Shown here in pieces: positions 1-6,379 of a stretch of DNA of 8,161 bases. Every line of letters begins with the position of its first letter. Within the stretch, counting starts at the first letter, position 1. This DNA is from DAOTTW01 sp034437615 (GTDB taxonomy: Bacteria; Chloroflexota; Anaerolineae; Aggregatilineales; Phototrophicaceae). A program made the position numbers and the translations under genes. The DNA lies in NCBI GenBank assembly GCA_034437615.1, contig DAOTTW010000087.1, positions 1 through 8,161 on the forward strand, in the 5' to 3' direction. The notes beneath the pieces were generated by a model. That model was not told the DNA's origin. It did not search any database and was given only the letters and a program-made list of their open reading frames with translations.

Positions 1-2
1 CG

Positions 3-95
3 GCTGGTGTGAATTTGTTGTTGCTGTTGTTCGGGTACATTGGGATAGCGACCTTTACTTATGGAGGATTCAAAGCGGGTTCGGATGATTGGTGA
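3..95 (+). CDS. C-terminal end of a membrane protein (5' end outside window)
   Basis: Frame 3 is open from the window edge to a TGA at 93-95 and encodes about 30 residues. They contain a hydrophobic run (NLLLLLFGYIGIATF) followed by a short polar tail ending in GSDDW. This is what the end of an integral membrane protein looks like: a last transmembrane helix and a short hydrophilic C-terminus. The other two forward frames give less plausible peptides, and frame 1 stops at once. An intrinsic terminator candidate lies 85 bases downstream, which supports a gene ending here on the plus strand. The family cannot be named from 30 residues. The reading is moderately confident; the function is unknown. 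Confidence 0.55.
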   Translation, partial: AGVNLLLLLFGYIGIATFTYGGFKAGSDDW

Positions 96-125
96 ATATC
101 GTTAAAATCCATCGGGGTCGTAACC

Positions 126-151
126 GTAACTACTCAGGCAGGCATGTTTTT
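126..151. repeat. Dispersed intergenic repeat, copy 1
   Basis: The 18 bases at 126-143 (GTAACTACTCAGGCAGGC) recur exactly at 6684-6701, 6.5 kb away. Similarity continues to 151 / 6709, giving 24 of 26 identical bases. Both copies lie in gene-free gaps and run in the same orientation. The copy at 6684 is followed by a hairpin (GGCGTG/CATGCC with an inner TTTT/AAAA). This points to a dispersed non-coding repeat family rather than to coding sequence. Confidence 0.7.
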
Positions 152-162
152 AGCACAAACCC

Positions 163-214
163 GCCCTCACCAAGTGCGCGGGAGGGGTGTGCCCCTCCCT
201 TTTCAGGGGTAGGT
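163..214. repeat. Short, degenerate relative of the 333-481 repeat element
   Basis: It starts with GCCCTCACC, the same bases that open the inverted repeat of the larger element at 334-342. It ends with TTTTCAGGGGTAGGT, an exact 15-base match to 453-467 inside that element. Between them is a G-rich/C-rich hairpin (180-199). It therefore looks like a shortened copy of the same family, inserted or decayed 120 bases upstream of the full one. Confidence 0.5.
180..203 (+). terminator. Rho-independent terminator of the upstream membrane protein gene
   Basis: An 8-bp perfect stem, GGGAGGGG (180-187) with CCCCTCCC (192-199), encloses a 4-base TGTG loop and is followed directly by TTTT (200-203). Stem, tight loop and U-tract are all present for plus-strand transcription. 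On the minus strand no T-run follows, so it should act only in the forward direction. It sits 85 bases after the TGA at 93-95. The T-run is short, and the hairpin is also part of a repeat, so its role is inferred. Confidence 0.6.
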
Positions 215-242
215 ATTTTGTGTTTCGTTGTTCCTGTGTGGC

Positions 243-263
243 GGACGCACCAGTGGCGCGTCC
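243..263. repeat. Small palindrome with GCGTCCCTAC core
   Basis: The arms 243-251 and 255-263 (GGACGCACC and GGCGCGTCC) are complementary at 8 of 9 positions around a 3-base loop and are followed by CTACAG. The TCCCTAC core recurs at 6820-6826 and 7303-7309, and as its complement at 6839-6845, each time inside or beside a palindrome in a gene-free gap. A second hairpin, CCCTGT/ACAGGG (291-296 and 301-306), follows closely. No promoter or gene depends on it visibly. Confidence 0.45.
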
Positions 264-332
264 CTACAGACCTGTTGCGAATGATTGCGACCCTGTAGCG
301 ACAGGGCACTGACCTGTCCGGGGCGGTAACTC

Positions 333-481
333 AGCCCTCACCCCAAACCCCTCTCCCGAACGTGCCTTTGGCACTGGGAGAGGGGCTTTAAACGGCTTGC
401 TTGCCCCTCTGCATCTGCATCTGGGTCTGGGTATGGTGGGAGAGGGGAATTGTTTTCAGGGGTAGGTTTGGGGTGAGGGCT
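333..481. repeat. MITE-like element with 17-bp terminal inverted repeats
   Basis: The ends are perfect inverted repeats: AGCCCTCACCCCAAACC at 333-349 and its complement at 465-481. One base further out on each side gives a 19-bp arm with a single mismatch. Inside, CCCCTCTCCC (348-357) pairs with GGGAGAGGGG at 376-385, capped by GTGCC-TTT-GGCAC (362-374). A second GGGAGAGGGG stands at 438-447, so alternative foldings are possible. The element is 149 bases long and has no open frame, so it could not move by itself. No convincing target-site duplication is visible. It may also slow or stop transcription arriving from the penicillin-binding protein gene on the minus strand. Confidence 0.65.
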
Positions 482-510
482 AAGCAATTACGCCGCTATA
501 ACGACTACCG

Positions 511-540
511 ATTTTCACCGCCTACGTTTTCCTGTGGTGC
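511..540. repeat. Dispersed ATTTTCA...ACGTTT repeat, copy 1
   Basis: These 30 bases match 7331-7360 at 25 of 30 positions without gaps, including the blocks ATTTTCA, ACGTTT and TGTGGTGC. A third, weaker relative starts at 6649 (ATTTTCGCTGTCCACGTT). All three lie in gene-free gaps in the same orientation. This copy ends four bases before the stop codon of the minus-strand penicillin-binding protein gene. Confidence 0.5.
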
Positions 541-543
541 GCC

Positions 544-2742
544 CTAATCAAATGGGCCGAAGAAGTAATATTCCAGCACGCGGCGCACCAACGGCGCGGC
601 CACCGCCGAGCCATCACCGGAATTTTCGATAATCATGGCGACGACGATTTCGGGGTCATCCTGCGGCGCGTAGGCGATGAACCACGAATGCGGCGGTTTC
701 GCGCCTGATGCTTGTGCGGTGCCGGTCTTGCCACATACGCCAATATCTTCGAGTGGCGAAAAGCGGAAGATGTGCGCTGCCGTGCCGTTGACGCCGAAAG
801 TCACATCGCACAGGCCAGCGTGCACGAGGTCCAGCACGCTTTCGCGCACGTCAAACGTCGCGCCGATTTCCGGTTTGGCGAGGTCGGTGCGCTGATCCAG
901 GATGCCGCGTTCCAGCACGAGTTGAGGCGTGTAGAGTGTGCCGCCATTGGCAATGCCTGCGTACATACGCGCCATCTGCAAGGGCGTGACCTGCATTTCG
1001 CCCTGCCCGATGGCCATATTCACCGCGTCCGAATACGTCCAGGGGTAGCCCCGGTTCAGGCGAATGTATTCCGGGTCGGGGATGAGGCCAGCGGCTTCTT
1101 CTACGCCTTGCAGCCCGGTAGCAGCGCCTAAACCCAAGCGACGCGCATAACTTGGCAACAAGAAGGGGTCGCGCTCATTGAGCAAGAAGCCGACCTCATA
1201 GAAGAACGGATTGCAGCTATTCGTCAGGGCAGTACGGGTGGTCATGCGCCCATGCCCGCCGGCCAGCCAATCGAAGCGCTGATCGCCGTTTTCCTCCCAG
1301 ACGCCGCTGCAATAATAGGCTTGCTCCGGGATGTAGACGTTTTCTTCTTGTACGGCGATGGCATCCACCACTTTCATCGTGGAGCCTACAGGATACAAGC
1401 CCTGTGTGGCGCGGTTCAGCAGCGGGTTGCGCGTGTCGTCTGCGATTTCTGCCTGAATGTCGGCGGCGGTCTCGCGTCCGACTGCGGGGAAGGGGTTGAA
1501 GGCGTTGCCTTCGTAGCGCGGGTAGCTGACCAGCGCCAGAATTTCGCCCGTGCGCACGTCCATCACCACAGCCGCGCCGCCGTCGCTGGTCTGTGCCCAG
1601 CTAGCACGGGCATCCGCGTAGGCTTCGCCCATCGTGCGCAACACATATTCTTGCAGCGCAGCGTCAATGCTCAGCCAGACGCTTTCAGGTGGCTGTGATG
1701 TCGCCTGGGCCAGCGTGCGCAGGCGCTGCCCGGCCCGCGAGATTAAGCTCAGGCGGCCACCGGGTTTACCGCGCAGAATTTCATCCATGCTGCGCTCGAT
1801 GCCGCTTTGCCCGATGATCGTATCCGCTTCATAACCGGCCTGTATCAACTGCTCGACCTGATCCGGCGTCGGGTAGCCCACATTACCCAGGATATGCGCT
1901 AGCGCGGCGCTGCGGGGTGGATATTGGCGCACAGAAAGCTGTGCAAAGCTCGCGTCACAATCCCGTTGTAGCTGGTCCTGATAAGCTCGGTAGGTGGTGG
2001 GGTCTGTCGATCCTACATCGACCACCCAGTTAGCGCCGGAACGCTCGATAATGCCCGCGACCACATCGCTGCTGCGGTTCGTGACAGCCGCCAGCCCGTT
2101 GATACAGGGCGCGTAATCCGGTATATCTTCGGGGATGACGCGCACCTGCACATAAACGCCGTTCTGGTCGGCCAGCACCACGCCGTTGCGATCATAGATG
2201 TTGGCGCGGCGTGGCACACTCGCGGCCAACTCCAGGCGGGCACCGTCGCCCATCTCCGCGAAGATGTCGCCCGGCGACCAGGCCACGCGCCACACGTCCG
2301 CTACGGGGTCAATGACCAGCGTTAGTGTACGGTCTGTATCGCTGAAATCACCGAGGTTGTTGGTGTAGAACGTGACATCATACGTAAAGCCTGCGCTGTT
2401 GGGTCCGGTGCGGCGCAGCGCCTTAGCCTGATACGTGATGCGGTCCAGGGTCATTTCGTTGTGGGTAGCATCATAGAGCGCACGGAATTGATCTAAAGAC
2501 GTGGTTTCGCGGCTGGGCACGCTGATTAGCTCGTACATCGCATCCATGTCGTTGCGCTGCCACGCTTCCAGGAAGAGCACCGACACACGCTGCACATCCT
2601 GCAAATTAACGGCAGTTGTGGGCGTCGGGCGTAAGGTCGGCAGGGGCGAAAAATCCACCGAGGCGGTTGTGGTGGTGCAGCCCACCGCCCCTAGCGCAAG
2701 CGCGACGAGGCTAAACAGTGCAATCAACAGGCGTTTGGTCAT
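544..2742 (-). CDS. Lipoprotein class B penicillin-binding protein (MecA-like domain order)
   Basis: This D,D-transpeptidase would cross-link peptidoglycan outside the membrane. The chosen ATG (2742-2740) gives 732 residues starting MTKRLLIALF, with a positive n-region, a hydrophobic stretch and a lipobox ending in Cys22, so a lipid anchor is predicted. A Thr/Pro-rich linker follows. Next come an NTF2-like MecA_N-type domain (about 47-165), a dimerisation domain opening at PRRANIYDRNG (about 177-345), and the transpeptidase domain (about 385-725). All catalytic motifs are intact: STMK at 454-457 (nucleophile Ser454), SCN at 509-511 and KTGT at 672-675. The frame is open to 2835, but an extended -10 at 2774-2779 lies inside that extension and the signal peptide fits only the start at 2742. 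No strong Shine-Dalgarno is seen. The domain order resembles Staphylococcus PBP2a and Bacillus PBP3. That does not by itself imply beta-lactam resistance. Confidence 0.93.
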   Translation of the reverse strand: MTKRLLIALFSLVALALGAVGCTTTTASVDFSPLPTLRPTPTTAVNLQDVQRVSVLFLEAWQRNDMDAMYELISVPSRETTSLDQFRALYDATHNEMTLDRITYQAKALRRTGPNSAGFTYDVTFYTNNLGDFSDTDRTLTLVIDPVADVWRVAWSPGDIFAEMGDGARLELAASVPRRANIYDRNGVVLADQNGVYVQVRVIPEDIPDYAPCINGLAAVTNRSSDVVAGIIERSGANWVVDVGSTDPTTYRAYQDQLQRDCDASFAQLSVRQYPPRSAALAHILGNVGYPTPDQVEQLIQAGYEADTIIGQSGIERSMDEILRGKPGGRLSLISRAGQRLRTLAQATSQPPESVWLSIDAALQEYVLRTMGEAYADARASWAQTSDGGAAVVMDVRTGEILALVSYPRYEGNAFNPFPAVGRETAADIQAEIADDTRNPLLNRATQGLYPVGSTMKVVDAIAVQEENVYIPEQAYYCSGVWEENGDQRFDWLAGGHGRMTTRTALTNSCNPFFYEVGFLLNERDPFLLPSYARRLGLGAATGLQGVEEAAGLIPDPEYIRLNRGYPWTYSDAVNMAIGQGEMQVTPLQMARMYAGIANGGTLYTPQLVLERGILDQRTDLAKPEIGATFDVRESVLDLVHAGLCDVTFGVNGTAAHIFRFSPLEDIGVCGKTGTAQASGAKPPHSWFIAYAPQDDPEIVVAMIIENSGDGSAVAAPLVRRVLEYYFFGPFD

Positions 2743-2766
2743 AATCTGGCCACAATCTATCATCAT

Positions 2767-2802
2767 GCGCTTCAGTATAGCAGGCCCTGAATTTTGTGAA
2801 AG
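2767..2802 (-). promoter_or_regulatory. Extended -10 promoter for the penicillin-binding protein gene
   Basis: On the minus strand, TGCTATACT (the TATACT hexamer at 2779-2774) matches the extended -10 consensus TGnTATAAT at all but one base of the hexamer. A weak -35 (CTTTCA, 2802-2797) stands 17 bases upstream. Transcription would start near 2767, leaving a leader of about 25 bases before the ATG at 2742. An in-frame ATG at 2766-2764 falls almost on that start, so a leaderless message is conceivable. Confidence 0.45.
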
Positions 2803-2823
2803 TCGTAGCCGCGTTGGTACAAT
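2794..2823 (+). promoter_or_regulatory. Candidate promoter for the ABC ATPase gene
   Basis: TTGTGA (2794-2799) and TACAAT (2818-2823) are separated by 18 bases. The hexamers match the sigma-70 consensus at 4 of 6 and 5 of 6 positions. Transcription would begin near 2830, about 27 bases before the ATG at 2857. The -35 overlaps the -35 of the divergent promoter for the penicillin-binding protein gene. Confidence 0.4.
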
Positions 2824-2856
2824 GCAGCACAGCATAGATATGTGGGCAAAATCAGT

Positions 2857-4347
2857 ATGGACATTGAACTACGCCATATTCATAAGCGCTTCGGGCGCAT
2901 CCACGCCAACAACGACATCAACATCACCTTCGCAGAGGGCCGCATCGTCGGCGTACTGGGTGAAAACGGCGCGGGTAAATCCACCCTGATGAAAATTCTA
3001 TCCGGCTATCAGCCTGCGGACAGCGGCGAGATTCTGATTGATGGCAAAGTGGTCGATTACAGTGGACCGCAGGCCGCCATTGCGCAGGGCATCGGCATGT
3101 TGCAGCAAGACCCGCTGGATATTGGCGCATTTAGCGTGCTGGAAAACTTCACCTACGGGCAGCCGGGCGGTTTGTTTCAGCGGCGCAAACGCAGCGCAGA
3201 TCACCGCCAACGCCTGGGACAATACGCAGAGCGCTTCGGCTTTGAGCTGCCGCCGGAGATGCCCGTAGCGCAACTGAGCATCGCGCAGCGCCAGCAACTC
3301 GAAATCGTGCGCCTGTTGGCCTTAGATGTGCGGGCGCTGATTCTGGATGAGCCGACGACGGGTATTTCAGCAGAGCAGAAGCAACGCCTATTCGCCGCCT
3401 TGCAGGAACTGGCGCAAAACGACGGCCTGATTGTGTTGCTCGTCTCGCACAAGCTGGAAGACGTGATTGCGCTGTGCGATGAAGTGCTGGTCTTGCGTGA
3501 TGGGCGTTTGGTCGGGCAACGTGAGATGCCAGCGACGACAGGCGAACTCGTCGGCATGATGTTCGGTGGTGAACTGGCGAGCAATGAGCCACCAGCCATC
3601 CCACCGGGCAACACGATCATGGCACTTGAGAACGTGCTGCTGAAAGATAAGCGCCTGTACATGCCCAATATCAATTTTGAGATACGCACGGGTGAGGTTG
3701 TCGGCCTGGCGGGGTTAGAAGGCAGCGGCCAGCAGCTATTCATGCGTGCGCTGGTGGGCCTGGAGCGCACCTATAGCGGGCGCGTGCTGCTGGCCAGCGA
3801 AGACCTGAGCGGCAAAACCTACCGGGAGCACATGCAGCGCAATATCGTCTATGGGGCGGCGGGTCGCCTGGAAGAAGGCTTGATCGCTGGCTTAACGCTG
3901 ACTGAGCATATGGCGCTGGTGATGGATAATCACGCGACGATTGATTGGCGGCTGGCGCAATCGCGAATGCTGAGCCGCGTGCGACAGTACGACGTGCGCG
4001 GCGCACCCTCGGACCGCATCGAGCAGCTTTCGGGCGGCAATCAGCAGCGCGTGCTGATGACCTTATTGCCGGAAAAGCCCGCCGTGATGGTGCTAGAGCA
4101 GCCCACACGCGGCCTCGATGTCGAATCGGCGCGCTGGATATGGCAGCAATTGCTGGCACGGCGTGAGCGCGGCACGGCTATCGTGTTCGGTTCGCCGGAG
4201 CTAGATGAATTGGTGACGTATAGTGATCGCATCGTGGTTTTCTATGCTGGCCGCCTGCACATTATCACGGATGTCAGCAGCGTTACGATTGATGAGCTAG
4301 GGCATTTGATCGGCGGCGCATTCCTGGATGAAAAGACAAGCGTGTAA
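2857..4347 (+). CDS. Tandem-domain ABC ATPase, nucleoside/simple-sugar importer type
   Basis: This is a cytoplasmic energising subunit with two fused ATPase domains, like RbsA, MglA and NupO/YufO; 496 residues is the usual length. Domain 1 is complete: Walker A GENGAGKS (35-42), Q-loop QQD (83-85), signature LSIAQ (140-144), Walker B LILDEP (161-166) and H-loop His198. Domain 2 keeps the signature LSGGNQQ (391-397), but Walker A reads GLEGSGQQ (286-293, no lysine), Walker B reads MVLEQP (411-416) with Glu-Gln where Asp-Glu is usual, and the H-loop histidine is replaced (FGS, 444-446). One of the two composite sites should therefore hydrolyse ATP; the other probably only binds nucleotide or is dead. 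The ATG at 2857 matches family N-termini; a GTG at 2842 would add five residues. Neither has a strong ribosome binding site. The LSIAQRQQ signature favours the nucleoside (BMP-linked) branch. No permease or binding-protein gene is adjacent, so the substrate is open. Confidence 0.88.
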   Translation: MDIELRHIHKRFGRIHANNDINITFAEGRIVGVLGENGAGKSTLMKILSGYQPADSGEILIDGKVVDYSGPQAAIAQGIGMLQQDPLDIGAFSVLENFTYGQPGGLFQRRKRSADHRQRLGQYAERFGFELPPEMPVAQLSIAQRQQLEIVRLLALDVRALILDEPTTGISAEQKQRLFAALQELAQNDGLIVLLVSHKLEDVIALCDEVLVLRDGRLVGQREMPATTGELVGMMFGGELASNEPPAIPPGNTIMALENVLLKDKRLYMPNINFEIRTGEVVGLAGLEGSGQQLFMRALVGLERTYSGRVLLASEDLSGKTYREHMQRNIVYGAAGRLEEGLIAGLTLTEHMALVMDNHATIDWRLAQSRMLSRVRQYDVRGAPSDRIEQLSGGNQQRVLMTLLPEKPAVMVLEQPTRGLDVESARWIWQQLLARRERGTAIVFGSPELDELVTYSDRIVVFYAGRLHIITDVSSVTIDELGHLIGGAFLDEKTSV

Positions 4348-4388
4348 GACGCCTCGTGGATGGATGAAAACAAATCCAGATAATCTGT

Positions 4389-4426
4389 AGGGGTGCAATG
4401 CATTGCACTCCTGTGCCTATGGCACA
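4389..4426. repeat. Palindromic GGGGTGCAATG repeat with adjoining hairpin
   Basis: AGGGGTGCAATG (4389-4400) meets CATTGCACTCCT (4401-4412) without a spacer. Eleven of 12 positions pair and the twelfth is a G-U. It is followed by TGTGCC-TAT-GGCACA (4412-4426). That hairpin differs from GTGCC-TTT-GGCAC inside the 333-481 element only in its loop. It lies 42 bases after the ABC ATPase stop and could limit read-through, but no T-run follows, so it is better called a REP-like repeat than a terminator. Confidence 0.55.
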
Positions 4427-4453
4427 CAACAAGGCGATTTGCCACCAAGTGGA

Positions 4454-4489
4454 AAAGACACCCCCGCGCATCATGCGCATTGTGTCTTT
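4454..4489 (+). other. Two-level stem-loop upstream of RNase J
   Basis: AAAGACAC (4454-4461) pairs perfectly with GTGTCTTT (4482-4489). Within it, GCGCA (4466-4470) pairs with TGCGC (4474-4478) around a 3-base loop, leaving a small internal loop of CCCC. It could be a weak terminator for the ABC gene or, if transcription starts upstream, a structured part of the RNase J leader. No U-tract follows the stem. The function is inferred only from position. Confidence 0.4.
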
Positions 4490-4674
4490 AGCAAAATTGA
4501 GGTATGATGATTCGTGGCAAGATAAACGCAATGCCATAAATCAGTTCAAACACTCCAAACAAAACATTTACTTAAATACGAATAAATTTATTACAAGGCT
4601 TGTTTAGGCAGATCAATCATCCTGTTGTTAATTCCGCTCTATGCTTTTCACGCTTGAGCGGCAAGATTTGTATT

Positions 4675-4678
4675 GGAG
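4675..4678 (+). promoter_or_regulatory. Ribosome binding site that fixes the RNase J start
   Basis: GGAG at 4675-4678 stands six bases before the ATG at 4685. It overlaps the upstream in-frame TTG (4673-4675), which would extend the protein by four residues, so it decides for the ATG. Confidence 0.75.
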
Positions 4679-4684
4679 CTATTT

Positions 4685-6355
4685 ATGGCAAAACCCAAAC
4701 TCAGAATCATACCGCTAGGTGGACTAGGGGAAATCGGCAAGAACATGACGGTCTTTGAATACGATGGTGATGCTATCATCGTTGATGCAGGCATCATGTT
4801 CCCGGCCAACGACATGCACGGTGTCGATTACATCATCCCCGATTTTACATATCTACACGAACGCGAAAACCTGTTTATTCGCGGCGTAATCTACACGCAC
4901 GGTCACGAAGACCATATCGGTGCAGTTAATCACTTTGTAGAGCAGTTCCCCGGCGTCCCGCTGTATGCGACCCGCCTCACCGCAGGGTTGCTCGGAGTCA
5001 AACTGCGCAATGCCAAGAAATTCAACGAGGCCCATATCGCTGTCGATCCAGATATCCATGTTGTGACGTCGGGTGAACGTTTCAAGCTCGGCCCATTCGA
5101 TATTGAGCCGTTCCGTGTGACGCACAGCATCCCAGATTGCGTGGGCTATGCGATTCAGACGCCGGTTGGTCTGATCGTCTATACCGGTGACTACAAATTC
5201 GACAATACCCCGATTGATGGGCGTAAGCCGGATTACGGTCGCTTGGCTAGCTATGGCCAGCGCGGTGTGAAACTCCTCATGGGGGACAGCACGAACGCAG
5301 ATAAGGAAGGCTGGACGCCATCGGAGAGCACCATCAGCCCGGCGCTAGATAAGGTCTTTAAGCAGGCCAAAGGCCGCATCATGGTGGCGACGTTTGCCTC
5401 GCTGATCTCACGTGTGCAGCAGGTCGCTAACGTGACACAAAAGCATGGCCGCAAGCTGGTCATCAACGGCTACACCATGCGCGAATATGTCAAGCTGGCG
5501 CGTGAACTGGGTTATCTGGATATTCCAGATTCGCTGTTGGTGGATGCAGGTAAGATCAACGGCATCGAGCCGCATAAGCTGGTGATGATGGTCACTGGCT
5601 CACAAGGCGAGCCGTCTGCTGTGCTGGGTAAGATGGCGATTGGCAAGCATCGTTACCTGGATGTGCAGGAAAACGACATGATTATCCTGTCGTCACATCC
5701 GATTCCAGGCAATGAAGAAATGGTGTATCGCACGATTGATCGCCTGATTGCGCGTGGTGCGGATGTCGTCTATCATCCGCTGGAAGACGTGCATGTATCT
5801 GGCCACGCACGCCGCGAAGAGATGCGCCTGATGCTGAATCTGGTGAAACCGAAATTCGTGATGCCTGTGCACGGTGAAGTGCGGCACTTGCGTCAGCATC
5901 GGTTACTTGCAGAGGCCGCAGGCGTGTCACCGGATTGCATCATCGAGAGCGAAAACGGTGTTGTCGTTGAGATGGATCGGCATGTGGCGCGTCGCACGAA
6001 CGAACGTGTTCCCGCAGATCATGTTTACGTCGATGGTAGCGGCGTCGGTGATGTGGGGCGTGCGGTCATCCGTGACCGCGAAATTCTAGCACGGGATGGT
6101 TTCATGCTCATCTCGGTCAATGTGGACCGTGAAACTGGCTTGCTGATGCAGGACCCAGAGATCATTTCGCGTGGGTTTGTATATCTACGTGAAGCCGAAG
6201 AATTGCTAGAGAACGTGCGGGGCCGCGTTATTGATGTACTGGGGCAAAATCGCAATGGTACACGCCGCGAAGCCCTTGAAGATAGCGTTGGTAAGCTGCT
6301 CTACCACGAAACACGCCGTCGTCCGATGATTTTCACGATCATCAACGAGGTTTAG
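4685..6355 (+). CDS. rnj: Ribonuclease J
   Basis: A metallo-beta-lactamase/beta-CASP ribonuclease with 5'-to-3' exonuclease and endonuclease activity, which processes rRNA and degrades mRNA in the cytoplasm of bacteria lacking or supplementing RNase E. At 556 residues it is of normal length. It opens with RIIPLGGLGEIGKN (7-20). The zinc ligands are visible: HGHEDH (72-77), His147 in VTHSIPD, Asp169 in YTGDYKFD, and late histidines in VHVSGHA (369-375) and PVHGE (394-398). MGDSTNA (199-205) and TGSQGEP (304-310) are beta-CASP motifs typical of RNase J. The C-terminal domain is present (about 450-556). One oddity is that the usual TFASNIHR reads TFASLISR (236-243). The gene stands alone behind a 337-base structured gap, with a tRNA gene 105 bases downstream. 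Whether this is the J1-like or only RNase J of the organism cannot be told from the window. Confidence 0.96.
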   Translation: MAKPKLRIIPLGGLGEIGKNMTVFEYDGDAIIVDAGIMFPANDMHGVDYIIPDFTYLHERENLFIRGVIYTHGHEDHIGAVNHFVEQFPGVPLYATRLTAGLLGVKLRNAKKFNEAHIAVDPDIHVVTSGERFKLGPFDIEPFRVTHSIPDCVGYAIQTPVGLIVYTGDYKFDNTPIDGRKPDYGRLASYGQRGVKLLMGDSTNADKEGWTPSESTISPALDKVFKQAKGRIMVATFASLISRVQQVANVTQKHGRKLVINGYTMREYVKLARELGYLDIPDSLLVDAGKINGIEPHKLVMMVTGSQGEPSAVLGKMAIGKHRYLDVQENDMIILSSHPIPGNEEMVYRTIDRLIARGADVVYHPLEDVHVSGHARREEMRLMLNLVKPKFVMPVHGEVRHLRQHRLLAEAAGVSPDCIIESENGVVVEMDRHVARRTNERVPADHVYVDGSGVGDVGRAVIRDREILARDGFMLISVNVDRETGLLMQDPEIISRGFVYLREAEELLENVRGRVIDVLGQNRNGTRREALEDSVGKLLYHETRRRPMIFTIINEV

Positions 6356-6379
6356 ACGGCAAACGTCACCTAAACAAGC

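Larger units (their letters stand above)
96..543. other. Gene-free gap made largely of palindromic repeats
   Basis: No credible gene lies here. The gap holds, in order, a dispersed repeat (126-151), a short repeat copy overlapping a terminator hairpin (163-214), two small hairpins (243-263 and 291-306), a 149-base inverted-repeat element (333-481), and a 30-base dispersed repeat just beyond the 3' end of the minus-strand penicillin-binding protein gene (511-540). A 69-codon frame crossing 89-298 runs through these repeats and has no ribosome binding site or coding character. Confidence 0.75.
4348..4684. other. Structured gap and leader region upstream of RNase J
   Basis: There is no gene here. 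The gap contains a 24-base palindrome with an adjoining small hairpin (4389-4426), a two-level stem-loop (4454-4489), an AT-rich stretch (about 4550-4600) that includes the 12-base perfect palindrome AATAAATTTATT (4581-4592), and a 6-bp stem CCGCTC/GAGCGG (4634-4639 and 4656-4661) just before the RNase J ribosome binding site. Promoter-like hexamers exist (TATGAT 4503-4508; TTTACT 4567-4572 with TATTAC 4589-4594), but none stands out. Confidence 0.65.

Noticed and set aside
89..298. A 69-codon plus-strand frame after the first partial gene
   Set aside because: It runs through the repeat copies and the terminator hairpin, has no Shine-Dalgarno, and its Pro/Ser-rich peptide reflects the repeat sequence.
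333..481. An insertion sequence
   Set aside because: There are terminal inverted repeats, but no transposase frame and no clear target-site duplication, so only a non-autonomous repeat is supported.
677..1698. Several plus-strand frames of 70-150 codons opposite the penicillin-binding protein gene
   Set aside because: They are antisense shadows of a gene with full catalytic motifs and show no domain of their own.
2998..4232. Minus-strand frames up to 189 codons opposite the ABC ATPase gene
   Set aside because: They overlap one another and the ABC gene, are rich in Arg/Ala/Ser as expected for antisense of G+C-rich codons, and lack start signals.
4389..4426. An intrinsic terminator for the ABC ATPase gene
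   Set aside because: The palindrome is strong but no T-run follows; it is listed as a repeat.
4398..4607. A 69-codon plus-strand frame before RNase J
   Set aside because: It begins inside the palindrome at 4389-4412, crosses the stem-loops and the AT-rich region, and has no ribosome binding site.
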